A stretch of DNA of 22,255 nt from Prolixibacteraceae bacterium (GCA_023228025.1 JALOCD010000068.1:1-22255), one strand, 5' to 3'; positions 6,825 through 15,003 are shown, counted from the stretch's first letter. Notes: generated by a model not told the origin, from the letters alone. Program-made: numbers and translations.

Positions 6825-9320
6825 ATGCACGACTCCATTGAAAAATATGCCGATGTGATTTTACCGCTTCCCCTGGAAGGTTGTTTCACCTATCTGGTTC
6901 CGGCAGAGTTGAATGGAAAAATAACTCCAGGAATGAGGGTGGTGGTTCAGTTTGGGGTAAAGAAATTTTATTCCGCTTTGGTAAGACGGGTACACAACGA
7001 CAAACCGGAGAATGTCTCGGCAAAATTGATTGAATCGGTGCTGGACGAGCAACCTATCCTGTCCGAAAACTGCTTTTTACTTTGGGAGTGGATCGCCGCC
7101 TATTACCAATGTTCGCTTGGAGAGGTTCTTAAGGCAGCCCTGCCGTCCGGTCTCAAACTGGAGAGTGAAACAAGGGTCTCCCTGGTGGAGGACCATGGAA
7201 TCCCATCACCTGACCGGTTGTCGCCAAAGGAACTGATGTTGCTCGAAATCATCCGCGATAAACGGGGAATTTCCGTCTTTGAACTGAACAACACGGTCTT
7301 GAAAAAAGGAACATTGCCGGTCCTGAAAGAGCTCCTGAAGAAAGGACTGGTCCACATTGATGAAGAGATCAGGGAGAGTTACAAGGCCCGTACTGAAACG
7401 ATTGTAACGCTGGGGTCGGCTATCGTTTCTGAAGAAAAGTTGATGCGAACGATGGACCTGCTCATCAAAATTCCGAAGCAACGGGAGATGCTTCAGATCT
7501 TCCTTCAGGAGAATGAAGATATTCCTGATTTGAAAGCCAAAGCCTATCCAAAGAAAGCGTTGATGATGAAGAGCAGGGCAAGCTTAACTGTCTTCAATAG
7601 TTTGATAAAGAAAGGGATCTTTACGGTTTATGAACAATCCATCGACCGACTGGAGGCTGGTGAGGGGGTGACCAAATCGAGCAATGCATTGTATCCCTCC
7701 CAACAGGTCGCGCTGGATCAAATTGATGCCTCATTTGCCAGTAATCCTGTGACTTTACTGCATGGGGTCACCTCCAGCGGCAAGACCGAAATATACATAC
7801 AACTGATCGAAAGATGTTTGAAGGAGGGGAAACAGGTACTCTACCTTCTTCCCGAAATTGGACTGACCACCCAGATGATCGGCCGTTTGCTGGCGGTATT
7901 CGGAAACCGGGCCGGAGTCTACCACTCAAAATTCAGCGATGCGGAACGGGTCGAAATCTGGAACAAAGTACTTCGTTTTCATCCGGATCAGCCAAAATCC
8001 TCCCATCAGCTCATCGTAGGAACACGCTCTGCCCTATTTTTGCCTTTCACGAACCTCGGACTGATCGTTGTGGACGAAGAGCATGAGAATAGCTTCAAAC
8101 AGTTCGATCCCGCACCAAGGTACCATGCCAGGGACAGCGCTATCGTGCTGGGAACAATGTTGAAAATTCCGGTATTGCTTGGAACGGCTACACCTGCAGT
8201 TGAAACTTACTTCAATGCCAAATCCGGCAGATACGGCCTGGTGGAACTGAAGGAGCGCTACCGGCAGATCGAACTACCTCAAATAGTGACCATCGATCTC
8301 AAACGCGCCTACAAGCGGAAATCGATGCGTTCGTGTCTCACACCGGAACTGTTCGATGAGATCAACTCCGCACTGGAGAAAAAGGAGCAGGTGATCCTGT
8401 TTCAAAACCGAAGGGGCTTCTCCCCTTTCATCGAATGTAAGGAATGCGGATGGATTCCAAAATGTTCCCAATGCGATGTCAGCCTCACTTACCACAAAAA
8501 CAGCAGACGACTGGTTTGTCATTATTGTGGTTTCTCCGTCCTTTACCCATCTGTGTGCGGTGCATGTCAGTCGGACGATCTTACCAACAAAGGCTTTGGT
8601 ACCGAAAAAGTTGCTGAGGAGATCGCCGAACTTTTCCCCAATGCTGCCATTGAAAGGCTCGATCTGGATGCCACCCGGTCGAAGAAAGCCTTCCAAAATA
8701 TTCTTCAGCGCTTCGACAATGGGGATACCGACATCCTGGTAGGGACACAAATGATTACCAAAGGATTGGATTTTGAGCATGTTAGTGTAGTTGGTATCCT
8801 GAATGCCGACAATCTGCTCAACTTTCCCGATTTCAGGTCGCATGAAAGGAGTTACCAGTTAATGGCCCAGGTTAGCGGTCGGGCAGGACGAAGGCATAAA
8901 CAGGGGAAAGTGATCATCCAAACTTCACAACCCGATCATTTTATCATACAAAAGGTAGCAGCCAACGATTACGAGGGAATGTACAATCAGCAAATTGCCG
9001 AACGAAAAGATTTTAATTATCCTCCCTTTTACAGATTAATACGCATTACACTTAAACACAGGGATGCGGCAGAGCTTGACCGAATAGCCGGGGAGAGTGC
9101 TGAGGCCCTTCGAAGCAGATTTGGAAAGAGGTTGCTTGGCCCCGAATATCCTGCCGTTAGCCGTATTAAACTGATGTACATGAAGCAGATGTGGCTTAAA
9201 CTGGAACGCGAAATTTCTGTTACTTCCGCCAAACGTCAAATGCAGCAAATGTTGGAAAGTGTGAAGGCCAGGGATAAAAATAAAATGGTACAGATCGTTG
9301 TGGATGTAGATCCCATGTAG
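6825..9320 (+). CDS. priA: primosomal protein N' (replication restart helicase PriA)
   Basis: Recognises repaired or stalled forks and reloads the replicative helicase. I place the start at ATG 6825 (831 aa, MHDSIEKYADV); a TTG at 6810 would add only five residues. Seen: the N-terminal DNA-binding domain (YADVILPLPLEGCFTYLVP), Walker A GVTSSGKTE near 314-321, DEEH near 417-420, GTATPAVETY, eight zinc-binding cysteines at about 538, 541, 547, 550, 565, 568, 578 and 581, then GTQMITKGLDFEHVS and QVSGRAGR (motifs V and VI). All catalytic parts are present. The 156-base gap upstream holds AT-rich TTGTCAATT repeats. Confidence 0.97.
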   Translation: MHDSIEKYADVILPLPLEGCFTYLVPAELNGKITPGMRVVVQFGVKKFYSALVRRVHNDKPENVSAKLIESVLDEQPILSENCFLLWEWIAAYYQCSLGEVLKAALPSGLKLESETRVSLVEDHGIPSPDRLSPKELMLLEIIRDKRGISVFELNNTVLKKGTLPVLKELLKKGLVHIDEEIRESYKARTETIVTLGSAIVSEEKLMRTMDLLIKIPKQREMLQIFLQENEDIPDLKAKAYPKKALMMKSRASLTVFNSLIKKGIFTVYEQSIDRLEAGEGVTKSSNALYPSQQVALDQIDASFASNPVTLLHGVTSSGKTEIYIQLIERCLKEGKQVLYLLPEIGLTTQMIGRLLAVFGNRAGVYHSKFSDAERVEIWNKVLRFHPDQPKSSHQLIVGTRSALFLPFTNLGLIVVDEEHENSFKQFDPAPRYHARDSAIVLGTMLKIPVLLGTATPAVETYFNAKSGRYGLVELKERYRQIELPQIVTIDLKRAYKRKSMRSCLTPELFDEINSALEKKEQVILFQNRRGFSPFIECKECGWIPKCSQCDVSLTYHKNSRRLVCHYCGFSVLYPSVCGACQSDDLTNKGFGTEKVAEEIAELFPNAAIERLDLDATRSKKAFQNILQRFDNGDTDILVGTQMITKGLDFEHVSVVGILNADNLLNFPDFRSHERSYQLMAQVSGRAGRRHKQGKVIIQTSQPDHFIIQKVAANDYEGMYNQQIAERKDFNYPPFYRLIRITLKHRDAAELDRIAGESAEALRSRFGKRLLGPEYPAVSRIKLMYMKQMWLKLEREISVTSAKRQMQQMLESVKARDKNKMVQIVVDVDPM

Positions 9321-9388
9321 TTGATATCTTTTATGCAGTGAACCACATCAAATTTTGCATCCCCCTGCGCTCGTTGAGACTAAAATAC

Positions 9389-9396
9389 TAACTTTG
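9389..9396 (+). promoter_or_regulatory. Bacteroidota -7 box (TAACTTTG) upstream of parA
   Basis: TAACTTTG matches TAnnTTTG and lies 22 bases before the parA ATG. A TTG sits at 9374-9376, closer than the usual -33 spacing. Probably the parAB promoter. Confidence 0.55.
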
Positions 9397-9418
9397 AAGC
9401 CGACTAAAATTATTATTC

Positions 9419-10213
9419 ATGGGAAAAGTTATCGCGATCGCTAATCAGAAAGGTGGTGTAGGAAAGACTACTACGGCCATTAATCTGGCAGCGAGTTTAG
9501 CAGTTTTGGAATATAAAGTACTCCTCATTGATGCCGATCCGCAGGCCAATGCGACCTCGGGAGTCGGTTTTGATGTACGCAATGTCAAGACCAGCATCTA
9601 CGAATGTGTGGTTGATGACATTGATCCCAGGAATATCATACTGAATACCAATACCCCCGGATTTGATCTTATTCCTTCCCACATTGACCTGGTGGGCGCA
9701 GAGATCGAAATGCTGAACATGCCCAACCGCGAAAAGGTTTTGAAGCAGGTAATCGAAAAGATACGTAGCGATTATGATTTCATTCTGATTGATTGTTCTC
9801 CCTCCCTTGGATTGATCACCGTCAATGCCCTGACGGCCTCCGATTCGGTTATCATTCCCGTTCAATGTGAATATTTCGCCCTGGAAGGACTTGGCAAACT
9901 ACTGAATACCATTAAGATAATCCAAAACAGGCTAAATCCGGAATTACAAATTGAAGGTTTTTTGCTTACCATGTACGACTCAAGGCTCAACCTCTCCAAC
10001 CAGGTTCACGACGAGGTGAAGAAACATTTCCAGGAGATGGTTTTTGAAAGTCTTATTTCCCGAAACATACGCTTATCGGAAGCGCCCAGCTATGGCCTTC
10101 CGGTTTTGTCCTACGACGTCAGTTCAAAAGGGGCGCAGAGTTACCTGAATCTTGCCAGGGAATTGCTGCAAAAGAACAAGATGACAAAAATGGATCAAAA
10201 AGAGATTGTCTGA
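9419..10213 (+). CDS. parA: chromosome partitioning ATPase ParA (Soj)
   Basis: ParA ATPases bind DNA non-specifically as ATP dimers and are moved by ParB-parS complexes to segregate origins. 264 aa, typical chromosomal Soj length without an N-terminal HTH domain. Deviant Walker A KGGVGKTT (11-18) with the signature lysine, LLIDADPQANAT, the Walker B-like ILIDCSPSLGLITVNAL, and the PVQCEYFALEGL motif are all visible. Starts 22 bases after a TAACTTTG box. parB begins 23 bases after the stop, so the two form one unit with the downstream envelope genes. Confidence 0.97.
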   Translation: MGKVIAIANQKGGVGKTTTAINLAASLAVLEYKVLLIDADPQANATSGVGFDVRNVKTSIYECVVDDIDPRNIILNTNTPGFDLIPSHIDLVGAEIEMLNMPNREKVLKQVIEKIRSDYDFILIDCSPSLGLITVNALTASDSVIIPVQCEYFALEGLGKLLNTIKIIQNRLNPELQIEGFLLTMYDSRLNLSNQVHDEVKKHFQEMVFESLISRNIRLSEAPSYGLPVLSYDVSSKGAQSYLNLARELLQKNKMTKMDQKEIV

Positions 10214-10236
10214 CACTAACAGAATTTTGAAGTATT

Positions 10237-11112
10237 ATGCAAAAACGCAATGCATTGGGCAGAGGTTTGGGCGCCCTGATAGATGATTCCAACATGCCTC
10301 GTGAGCAGATTCCTGTATCCAACGAGATTTTGATTTCCGAAATTGAAGCCAATCCATTTCAGCCACGCGTCCATTTCGACGAAGAGGCGCTGAACGAGCT
10401 GGCGGCATCCATAAAAGAAGTGGGTATCATTCAGCCCATTACCCTTCGAAAGATCGGTGAGAAAAGATACCAGATCATCGCGGGTGAAAGACGGTTCAGG
10501 GCCTCTAAACTGGCAGGTTTAACCAAAGTCCCTGCCTTTGTCAGGGAGGCCGGCGATGAAGCCATGCTCGAACTTGCATTGGTAGAAAATATTCAGCGCG
10601 AAGACCTTGATGCCATTGAAGTGGCCCTGAGTTACCAGCGTTTGATGGAGGAGTGTAAACTAACACAGGAAAGCCTCAGCGACAGGGTCGGTAAAAAAAG
10701 ATCAACCATCTCCAACTATCTCAGGCTGCTGAGACTGCCGGCCGTCATACAGAAAGCGATCAGGGAACAGGAGATCACCATGGGCCATGCCAGGGCGTTG
10801 ATCAACATCAACGATTCTGAAACACAGGTGATGGTCTACCGCCAGGTTGTAAAGTATGATTTCTCCGTTCGCAAAACGGAAGATATCGTTCGAAAGCTAA
10901 GTGCATCAGAGGAAGAGGCAACAACCGCCTCCAAAAAAGATACCACAATGACAGATCAATTCAATGATTTGAAGAAACATCTTGGCAAATATTTCAGCAG
11001 TAACATCGGACTAAAAATCAACGATCAATACAAAGGGAAAATCGAGATCCCATTCAATGATTCAAAAGATTTGGAACGAATTATTGGTATTTTTGACAGA
11101 TTAAACTCATAA
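10237..11112 (+). CDS. parB: chromosome partitioning protein ParB (Spo0J), CTP-binding type
   Basis: ParB loads on parS near the origin and slides as a CTP-dependent clamp. 291 aa, typical. Seen: MQKRNALGRGLGALI start, the arginine-rich GERRFRAS box (83-90) that binds CTP, the ENIQRED motif (117-123), a helix-turn-helix around 137-165 (LTQESLSDRVGKKRSTISNY), and a C-terminal dimer domain from about 245. It is followed by the DUF5683 gene after 18 bases. I see no full parS palindrome within the window. Confidence 0.97.
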   Translation: MQKRNALGRGLGALIDDSNMPREQIPVSNEILISEIEANPFQPRVHFDEEALNELAASIKEVGIIQPITLRKIGEKRYQIIAGERRFRASKLAGLTKVPAFVREAGDEAMLELALVENIQREDLDAIEVALSYQRLMEECKLTQESLSDRVGKKRSTISNYLRLLRLPAVIQKAIREQEITMGHARALININDSETQVMVYRQVVKYDFSVRKTEDIVRKLSASEEEATTASKKDTTMTDQFNDLKKHLGKYFSSNIGLKINDQYKGKIEIPFNDSKDLERIIGIFDRLNS

Positions 11113-11130
11113 TCAGGAAATTATACTGTT

Positions 11131-11772
11131 TTGAAAATTTATTTGAAAGGGACAATTGTTGCGATTATTTTTGCTCTGTTATGCTCCAATTTGGTGGCAC
11201 AGGAGTTTAGTGTCCCAAAAGACAGTCTAAAAATTTCCGTATCACAACAAAAAAAAGTATATTCGCCAAAGAAGGCATCCATATATGCTGCCCTGTTTCC
11301 CGGTTTGGGACAGGTCTATAACGGGAAATACTGGAAACTTCCCATTGTATACGGTGGTTATGTCGGATTGATTTATCTGCTTGGTTGGAACAGCAACAAC
11401 TACAATGACTATTTCAATGCCTACAAAACCATTGCTAAGTATCAGGCCGTTGGTCAAATGAGCAAAATTGACAAGGACTACCTGAACGAATTGTTTAAAA
11501 TTCCTTACTGGGATTTAAATATCAATCCCTCCCATTTTGATAGTTTTAAGACACAATTGAAGGGAGGTAAGGATTTTTACCGCAGAAACAGGGATATGAG
11601 CGTAATTGCCATTGCTGCCCTGCATGTCTTGAGCATCATTGATGCGAGTGTCGATGCAAATTTGGCTGATTTCGATATCAATGACAGTCTGACGATGCAC
11701 ATTGAACCTATGCCGGTAAATTTAGGTTCGGGGCCACAGGTGATCGGTCTCAATTTTGCATTTAATTTTTAA
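11131..11772 (+). CDS. DUF5683 family envelope protein
   Basis: 213 aa, read from a TTG at 11131; the same frame closes upstream at the parB stop and no ATG precedes the signal sequence, so a TTG start is likely. A signal peptide (residues 1-23, ending LVAQ) is clear. The family hallmark lies at about 48-85: KKASIYAALFPGLGQVYNGK followed by a hydrophobic stretch, and a second hydrophobic segment is near 155-172 (SVIAIAALHVLSIIDASV). The end NFAFNF resembles an outer membrane beta-strand tail ending in F. DUF5683 genes next to parAB and a lytic transglycosylase are, as I recall, a common Bacteroidota arrangement; function is unknown. Ends 13 bases before the next start. Confidence 0.85.
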   Translation: MKIYLKGTIVAIIFALLCSNLVAQEFSVPKDSLKISVSQQKKVYSPKKASIYAALFPGLGQVYNGKYWKLPIVYGGYVGLIYLLGWNSNNYNDYFNAYKTIAKYQAVGQMSKIDKDYLNELFKIPYWDLNINPSHFDSFKTQLKGGKDFYRRNRDMSVIAIAALHVLSIIDASVDANLADFDINDSLTMHIEPMPVNLGSGPQVIGLNFAFNF

Positions 11773-11785
11773 TTATGTTTGTCCC

Positions 11786-13423
11786 ATGAGAATGAAATTC
11801 AATATTTTAATCCTGATTTTTCTATCGCTCTGTTTGGGTGCGCAGTCGCAGGTGCCAACGAAGACGCTTACAGCGGATGAAGAACAAAAGATCTGGGGTA
11901 CCGACTCATTGGGCAACAAGATGGCCGACAAGGCCATCAATGAAAATCTGAACATGCTGGTATCCGACAAACTGGATTCGCTGGTAAATACCTGGTATAT
12001 AAAAAATGCGTTTTCGTACAACAAAGCTGAATTTGATTCACTTCCCGAAGAGTTAAAATCTTACCTTCCGGATACACTCTATACAAGTCGTTTACAATCC
12101 ATTGATTCGTTCCTCCCCCTCCCCTATAACGAGACGGTCCGTAATTTCATCGGCCTTTACACCATACGCAAAAGGGAACTCACCAATTACATGCTTGGGC
12201 TTTCCAAGTATTACTTCCCCATTTTCGAAGAGGCGCTCGAACGGTACCAGTTACCGCTCGAACTAAAATATTTACCAATCATAGAATCAGCCCTCAACCC
12301 AAAAATCGTCAGCAGGGCCGGGGCCTCCGGGTTGTGGCAGTTTATGATCGGAACCGGGAAATTGTATGGACTGGAAATCAACTCCTACATTGATGAACGG
12401 AACGACCCGATCAAATCGTCGGACGCAGCTGCACGCTATCTTCGTGACCTCTATTCGATTTATGGCGATTGGCACATGGTGATCGCGGCTTATAATTGCG
12501 GTCCGGGAAATATCAACAAGGCGGTCAGAAGAAGCGGCGGAAAGCAAAGCTACTGGGACATTTATTACTCCCTACCGAGAGAAACGCGCGGCTACATTCC
12601 TGTTTTCATCGCGGCATCATATGTGATGAACTACGCGAAAGAGCATCATCTGGTAGCTGCCGAACCAAAGTTCAAAACAGTGACCGACACCATCGAGGTT
12701 CACAACTACCTGAATTTTGAGCAATTGGCGGCTGTAATGAATATTTCTGTCGACGAACTCAGACAACTGAATCCGCAGTATCGTCGCAATGTAGTTCCCG
12801 CCAGGCCTGATAAACCCTACATTCTTAAATTGCCTGCAGATGCAATCTCAGCATTCATCGATAACCAGGCACAGATATTTGCTTACAACCGCGATAAATA
12901 CTTCCCTAACAACATGCTGGTTCCACTAAAAGGACGCTACCGCGGAGCAAAAGGGGTTTCAGCAGAGGGGATGAGAGAGATTACCCATGTGGTAAAATCG
13001 GGCGAAAAACTTGGTTCAATTGCAAACAAATACAGGGTCTCACTTGCCGAATTAAAAGAGTGGAACGACCTTCGTAAAAGCACATTACATATCGGACAGC
13101 GTCTTACCCTCTACGTACCCGGAAAGGCCCTAAAAAGCAAAGTTGCCCTCCTCGAAAAACCAAAAAGCGAACCACAAACTCTTGCAAACGCATCTGCTGC
13201 AATACAGTCGCCTAAAACTGCAATATCCAAAGTCGAATCCGGAGGTGATGCTGCCGATTCTGGAGAGTACATCATCTACACTGTTCAAAGCGGGGATAGC
13301 CTTTTCACCATCGCCAAAAAATTCCCGGGAATCTCAGATGCAGACCTGAGGGCTTTCAATAACATCCGCAATGTAAAAGGATTGTATCCCGGGCAACAGT
13401 TAAAGATACCAAAGAGAGCTTAG
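11786..13423 (+). CDS. mltD: LysM-containing membrane-bound lytic murein transglycosylase (MltD-like)
   Basis: Cleaves peptidoglycan glycan strands to form anhydromuramyl ends in the periplasm. I choose ATG 11786 (545 aa), which gives a clean signal peptide (about 1-22); an upstream TTG at 11756 would overlap the DUF5683 gene. The SLT domain spans about 155-285: IIESALNP with catalytic Glu167, SRAGASGLWQFM, then AAYNCGPGN and ETRGYIPVF. Two LysM domains follow at about 399-444 and 496-542, and residues about 303-350 look like a further diverged LysM. A Ser/Ala-rich linker lies between the last two. It is the last gene of the parAB unit; 25 bases later the repeat island begins. Confidence 0.93.
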   Translation: MRMKFNILILIFLSLCLGAQSQVPTKTLTADEEQKIWGTDSLGNKMADKAINENLNMLVSDKLDSLVNTWYIKNAFSYNKAEFDSLPEELKSYLPDTLYTSRLQSIDSFLPLPYNETVRNFIGLYTIRKRELTNYMLGLSKYYFPIFEEALERYQLPLELKYLPIIESALNPKIVSRAGASGLWQFMIGTGKLYGLEINSYIDERNDPIKSSDAAARYLRDLYSIYGDWHMVIAAYNCGPGNINKAVRRSGGKQSYWDIYYSLPRETRGYIPVFIAASYVMNYAKEHHLVAAEPKFKTVTDTIEVHNYLNFEQLAAVMNISVDELRQLNPQYRRNVVPARPDKPYILKLPADAISAFIDNQAQIFAYNRDKYFPNNMLVPLKGRYRGAKGVSAEGMREITHVVKSGEKLGSIANKYRVSLAELKEWNDLRKSTLHIGQRLTLYVPGKALKSKVALLEKPKSEPQTLANASAAIQSPKTAISKVESGGDAADSGEYIIYTVQSGDSLFTIAKKFPGISDADLRAFNNIRNVKGLYPGQQLKIPKRA

Positions 13424-13453
13424 AACGCTTTTCAAATCCTATCTCAACCTCGC

Positions 13454-13504
13454 AATGCCGTTGGCATGACCAGTCTTGCAACTCCGGGTTTCAACCCGGA
13501 GAGG
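13454..13504 (+). repeat. REP-like unit, copy 1
   Basis: ATGCCGTTGGCAT (13455-13467) plus the 20-bp palindrome CTCCGGGTTTCAACCCGGAG (13482-13501). It differs from copy 2 in one base of the first palindrome (T for A). Confidence 0.85.
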
Positions 13505-13523
13505 GTGCAGCGTACAACCAAAC

Positions 13524-13538
13524 CCTACGTGCCGTAGG
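13524..13538. repeat. short palindrome CCTACGTGCCGTAGG
   Basis: 6-bp arms CCTACG and CGTAGG with a TGC loop, between the two upstream REP-like units. Just downstream TACAC-ATGAAATA-GTGTA (around 13546-13563) forms another small hairpin. Confidence 0.6.
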
Positions 13539-13602
13539 TACGATCTACACATGAAATAGTGTACCGATAGCTGCAAAATATCTCGCATACCACCCTCCTC
13601 CC

Positions 13603-13652
13603 AATGCCGTAGGCATGACCAGTCTTGCAACTCCGGGTTTCAACCCGGAGAG
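13603..13652 (+). repeat. REP-like unit, copy 2
   Basis: ATGCCGTAGGCAT (13604-13616) and CTCCGGGTTTCAACCCGGAG (13631-13650), a direct repeat of copy 1 with a 149-base offset, followed by GTACCATGGGTAC, another perfect palindrome. Confidence 0.85.
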
Positions 13653-13811
13653 TACCATGGGTACGACAAACCCCAACCAATAAGATCCCGGCGTTGCATG
13701 AACACCACAATCACATCATTAAATCATTAATGTATCAAAACATTCGTTTTTATTGATTTTTTTGGTTAAATTTAAGGTAGAAGGGCATAAAATCATCCCA
13801 AAATCCAAAAA

Positions 13812-14273
13812 ATGGCAAACTCCTATCATCAAATGTACATTCAGACTGTCTTTGCAGTTAGATATCGTGATGCTATTATTAAAGAATCATGGAAAGATGA
13901 TTTGCTCCAGGTGATTGGCAATCTAATCAATGAAACAGGCTGCAAAACATTGTTGGTGAATGGAGTAGAAGATCATATTCATTGCTTTATCGGCTTAATT
14001 CCAATTGTTGCAGTATCAGATATGATGCAAAGTGCGAAAGCAAGATCTTCGAAATGGATCAATGAAAGGGGGTTATTAAGACATCGTTTCGAATGGCAAC
14101 CGGGCTTTGGATCATTTTCTTACAGCCGTTCTCATGTTGATCGGGTTTTCAGGTATATTCAAAACCAGGAGTGCCACCATAAGAAGCAGACTTTCAGAGA
14201 GGAGTATATAGAAATGCTCATTAAGCATGGTGTAGCTTATGACGAGCGCTATATTTTTCAGGATTTGGCGTGA
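13812..14273 (+). CDS. IS200/IS605-like Y1 transposase (TnpA / RAYT relative)
   Basis: 153 aa single-domain HUH transposase that cuts single-stranded DNA at hairpin ends. Seen: VEDHIHCFIGL with the HUH pair His55 and His57; the catalytic tyrosine in RYIQNQ (Tyr115) with Gln119 giving the YxxxQ pattern; FEWQPGFGSFSYS and HHKKQTFREEY are typical of the Bacteroidota members. The frame is intact and of usual length, so it may be active. By eye its coding sequence is more AT-rich than its neighbours, in keeping with transfer. No accessory TnpB gene is present. The palindromes around it are the likely substrates, which argues for a RAYT-like, domesticated or REP-spreading role; IS200-type is the alternative. 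Confidence 0.9.
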   Translation: MANSYHQMYIQTVFAVRYRDAIIKESWKDDLLQVIGNLINETGCKTLLVNGVEDHIHCFIGLIPIVAVSDMMQSAKARSSKWINERGLLRHRFEWQPGFGSFSYSRSHVDRVFRYIQNQECHHKKQTFREEYIEMLIKHGVAYDERYIFQDLA

Positions 14274-14281
14274 GATCTGTC

Positions 14282-14294
14282 GTGCCTACGGCAC
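14282..14294. repeat. palindrome GTGCCTACGGCAC, copy 1
   Basis: 5-bp arms around TAC, within TCGTGCCTACGGCACTT (14280-14296), just after the transposase stop. Identical 17-mer at 14354-14370. Confidence 0.8.
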
Positions 14295-14321
14295 TTAGGG
14301 AGTGTAGTGGATCTCTCAAAT

Positions 14322-14341
14322 CGCCGGGTTAAAACCCAGCG
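14322..14341. repeat. palindrome CGCCGGGTTAAAACCCAGCG
   Basis: Stem CGC-GGGTT with AACCC-GCG and one C-A mismatch; a variant of the CCGGGTTnnAACCCGG palindrome of the other units. Confidence 0.7.
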
Positions 14342-14355
14342 TTACAGGATCGATC

Positions 14356-14368
14356 GTGCCTACGGCAC
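14356..14368. repeat. palindrome GTGCCTACGGCAC, copy 2
   Basis: Exact second copy of the 14282-14294 palindrome with the same flanks (TC on the left, TT on the right). Confidence 0.8.
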
Positions 14369-14417
14369 TTTGATATATCTTGATTACTCCTAACCCACCA
14401 TCCTCCCAAAACCTCGC

Positions 14418-14467
14418 AATGCCGTAGGCATGACCAGTCTTGTAACTCCGGGTTTTAACCCGGAGAG
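14418..14467 (+). repeat. REP-like unit, copy 3
   Basis: ATGCCGTAGGCAT then ACCAGTCTTGTAA and CTCCGGGTTTTAACCCGGAG (14446-14465). Same orientation as copies 1 and 2, on the other side of the transposase, and the last repeat before the minus-strand gene. Confidence 0.85.
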
Positions 14468-14488
14468 GGGTGTAAAGTCAAATCAAGA

Positions 14489-14854
14489 TTACTTTCTGAT
14501 CACCACACTGTCTACAATATAAGGAGACTCTCCATTCCATGGAAGGGTTCCATTCTTTTCCGTGTAGTGCACAACCACACTCTCTCCCTGAAGCTTTTCG
14601 ATCTTTCGTGCAATATCCTCTTTTGTCACGGAAAAGTAAAATTTCTCTGACGCGATTGCCATGTTGGTAGTGGTTTGTACACTACTCAGGATAATCTCCC
14701 CTTCATAGGTTTTAAAGAGCGTCCCTTTGGAGGAAAATTTCTGCAGCAATCCGGCTCTGTAACCTTCGCTGTAGGTGAAGAAATATTTCCAGTAAAAAAA
14801 CGAACCAATTAACAGAACGAAAATTAACAGCGCACGGATTAAATATTTTCTCAT
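14489..14854 (-). CDS. small membrane-anchored protein, unknown function
   Basis: About 121 aa if started at ATG 14854 (MRKYLIRALLIFVLLIG); an ATG at 14869 would add five residues. A GTG at 14896 is also in frame, but it lies beside a promoter-like box at 14885-14892 and is unlikely to be within the transcript. One N-terminal membrane helix (about residues 5-24) is followed by a soluble part with the motif YSEGYRAGLLQKFSSKGTLF and KTYEGEI, a pattern I recall from short conserved Bacteroidota proteins that are sometimes mislabelled '6-phosphogluconate dehydrogenase'. Nothing here supports that enzyme. The gene stands alone, divergent from ettA, and its stop lies close to the REP island. Confidence 0.75.
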   Translation of the reverse strand: MRKYLIRALLIFVLLIGSFFYWKYFFTYSEGYRAGLLQKFSSKGTLFKTYEGEIILSSVQTTTNMAIASEKFYFSVTKEDIARKIEKLQGESVVVHYTEKNGTLPWNGESPYIVDSVVIRK

Positions 14855-14884
14855 TTGAAGGTAGATCATTGATTCTTTGTCATT

Positions 14885-14892
14885 CAAATTTA
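14885..14892 (-). promoter_or_regulatory. Bacteroidota -7 box (TAAATTTG, minus strand)
   Basis: TAAATTTG on the minus strand fits TAnnTTTG and lies about 30 bases before ATG 14854. A TTTG occurs upstream but spaced a few bases wider than usual. Confidence 0.45.
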
Positions 14893-14914
14893 GCACAAAA
14901 TTGTTTTATCCGAT

Positions 14915-14948
14915 GCCAAAAGATTTTTTGACTAAAAAACTTTTTGGC
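14915..14948. other. 34-bp hairpin between divergent genes
   Basis: GCCAAAAG pairs with CTTTTTGGC and TTTTTT with AAAAAA, loop GACT, with single-base bulges. It lies between the minus-strand promoter box and ettA and could be an operator or a cruciform-prone site. No gene ends here, so a terminator is unlikely. Confidence 0.5.
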
Positions 14949-15003
14949 CTTGCCGTTTCGGCGGAAATGACGAATTTCGCAGATTAATAATAACAACATA
15001 GCG

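Larger units (their letters stand above)
13454..14467. mobile_element. REP-like palindrome cluster with Y1 transposase (IS200/IS605- or RAYT-type)
   Basis: A transposase gene (13812-14273) is bracketed by palindromic repeats: two direct copies of a ~50-bp unit before it and one after it, plus the short palindromes GTGCCTACGGCAC and CGCCGGGTTAAAACCCAGCG between. The unit joins ATGCCGTAGGCAT to CTCCGGGTTTCAACCCGGAG by ACCAGTCTTGCAA. True element ends cannot be set from one copy; the coordinates give the first and last repeat. It lies between the parAB unit and the minus-strand gene at 14489. Confidence 0.75.

Noticed and set aside
6884..6899. parS-like half site TGTTTCAC in priA
   Set aside because: Only one half fits; the second half (CTATCTGG) is not the complement, so it is not a parS site.
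8274..8843. 189-codon open frame on the minus strand inside priA
   Set aside because: It lies opposite the zinc and helicase motifs of priA, has no family motifs, and is explained as an antisense shadow.
13439..13710. Short minus-strand frames in the region before the transposase
   Set aside because: They are made of translated palindromic repeats (repeating RVETRSCKTGHA) and are not genes.
13454..14467. CRISPR array
   Set aside because: Only three long units, strongly palindromic with two different palindromes, uneven spacing, a transposase in the middle and no cas genes.
14489..14896. Start of the small minus-strand gene at GTG 14896
   Set aside because: This GTG lies just upstream of the TAAATTTG box, so it would not be in the transcript; ATG 14854 fits the membrane helix better.
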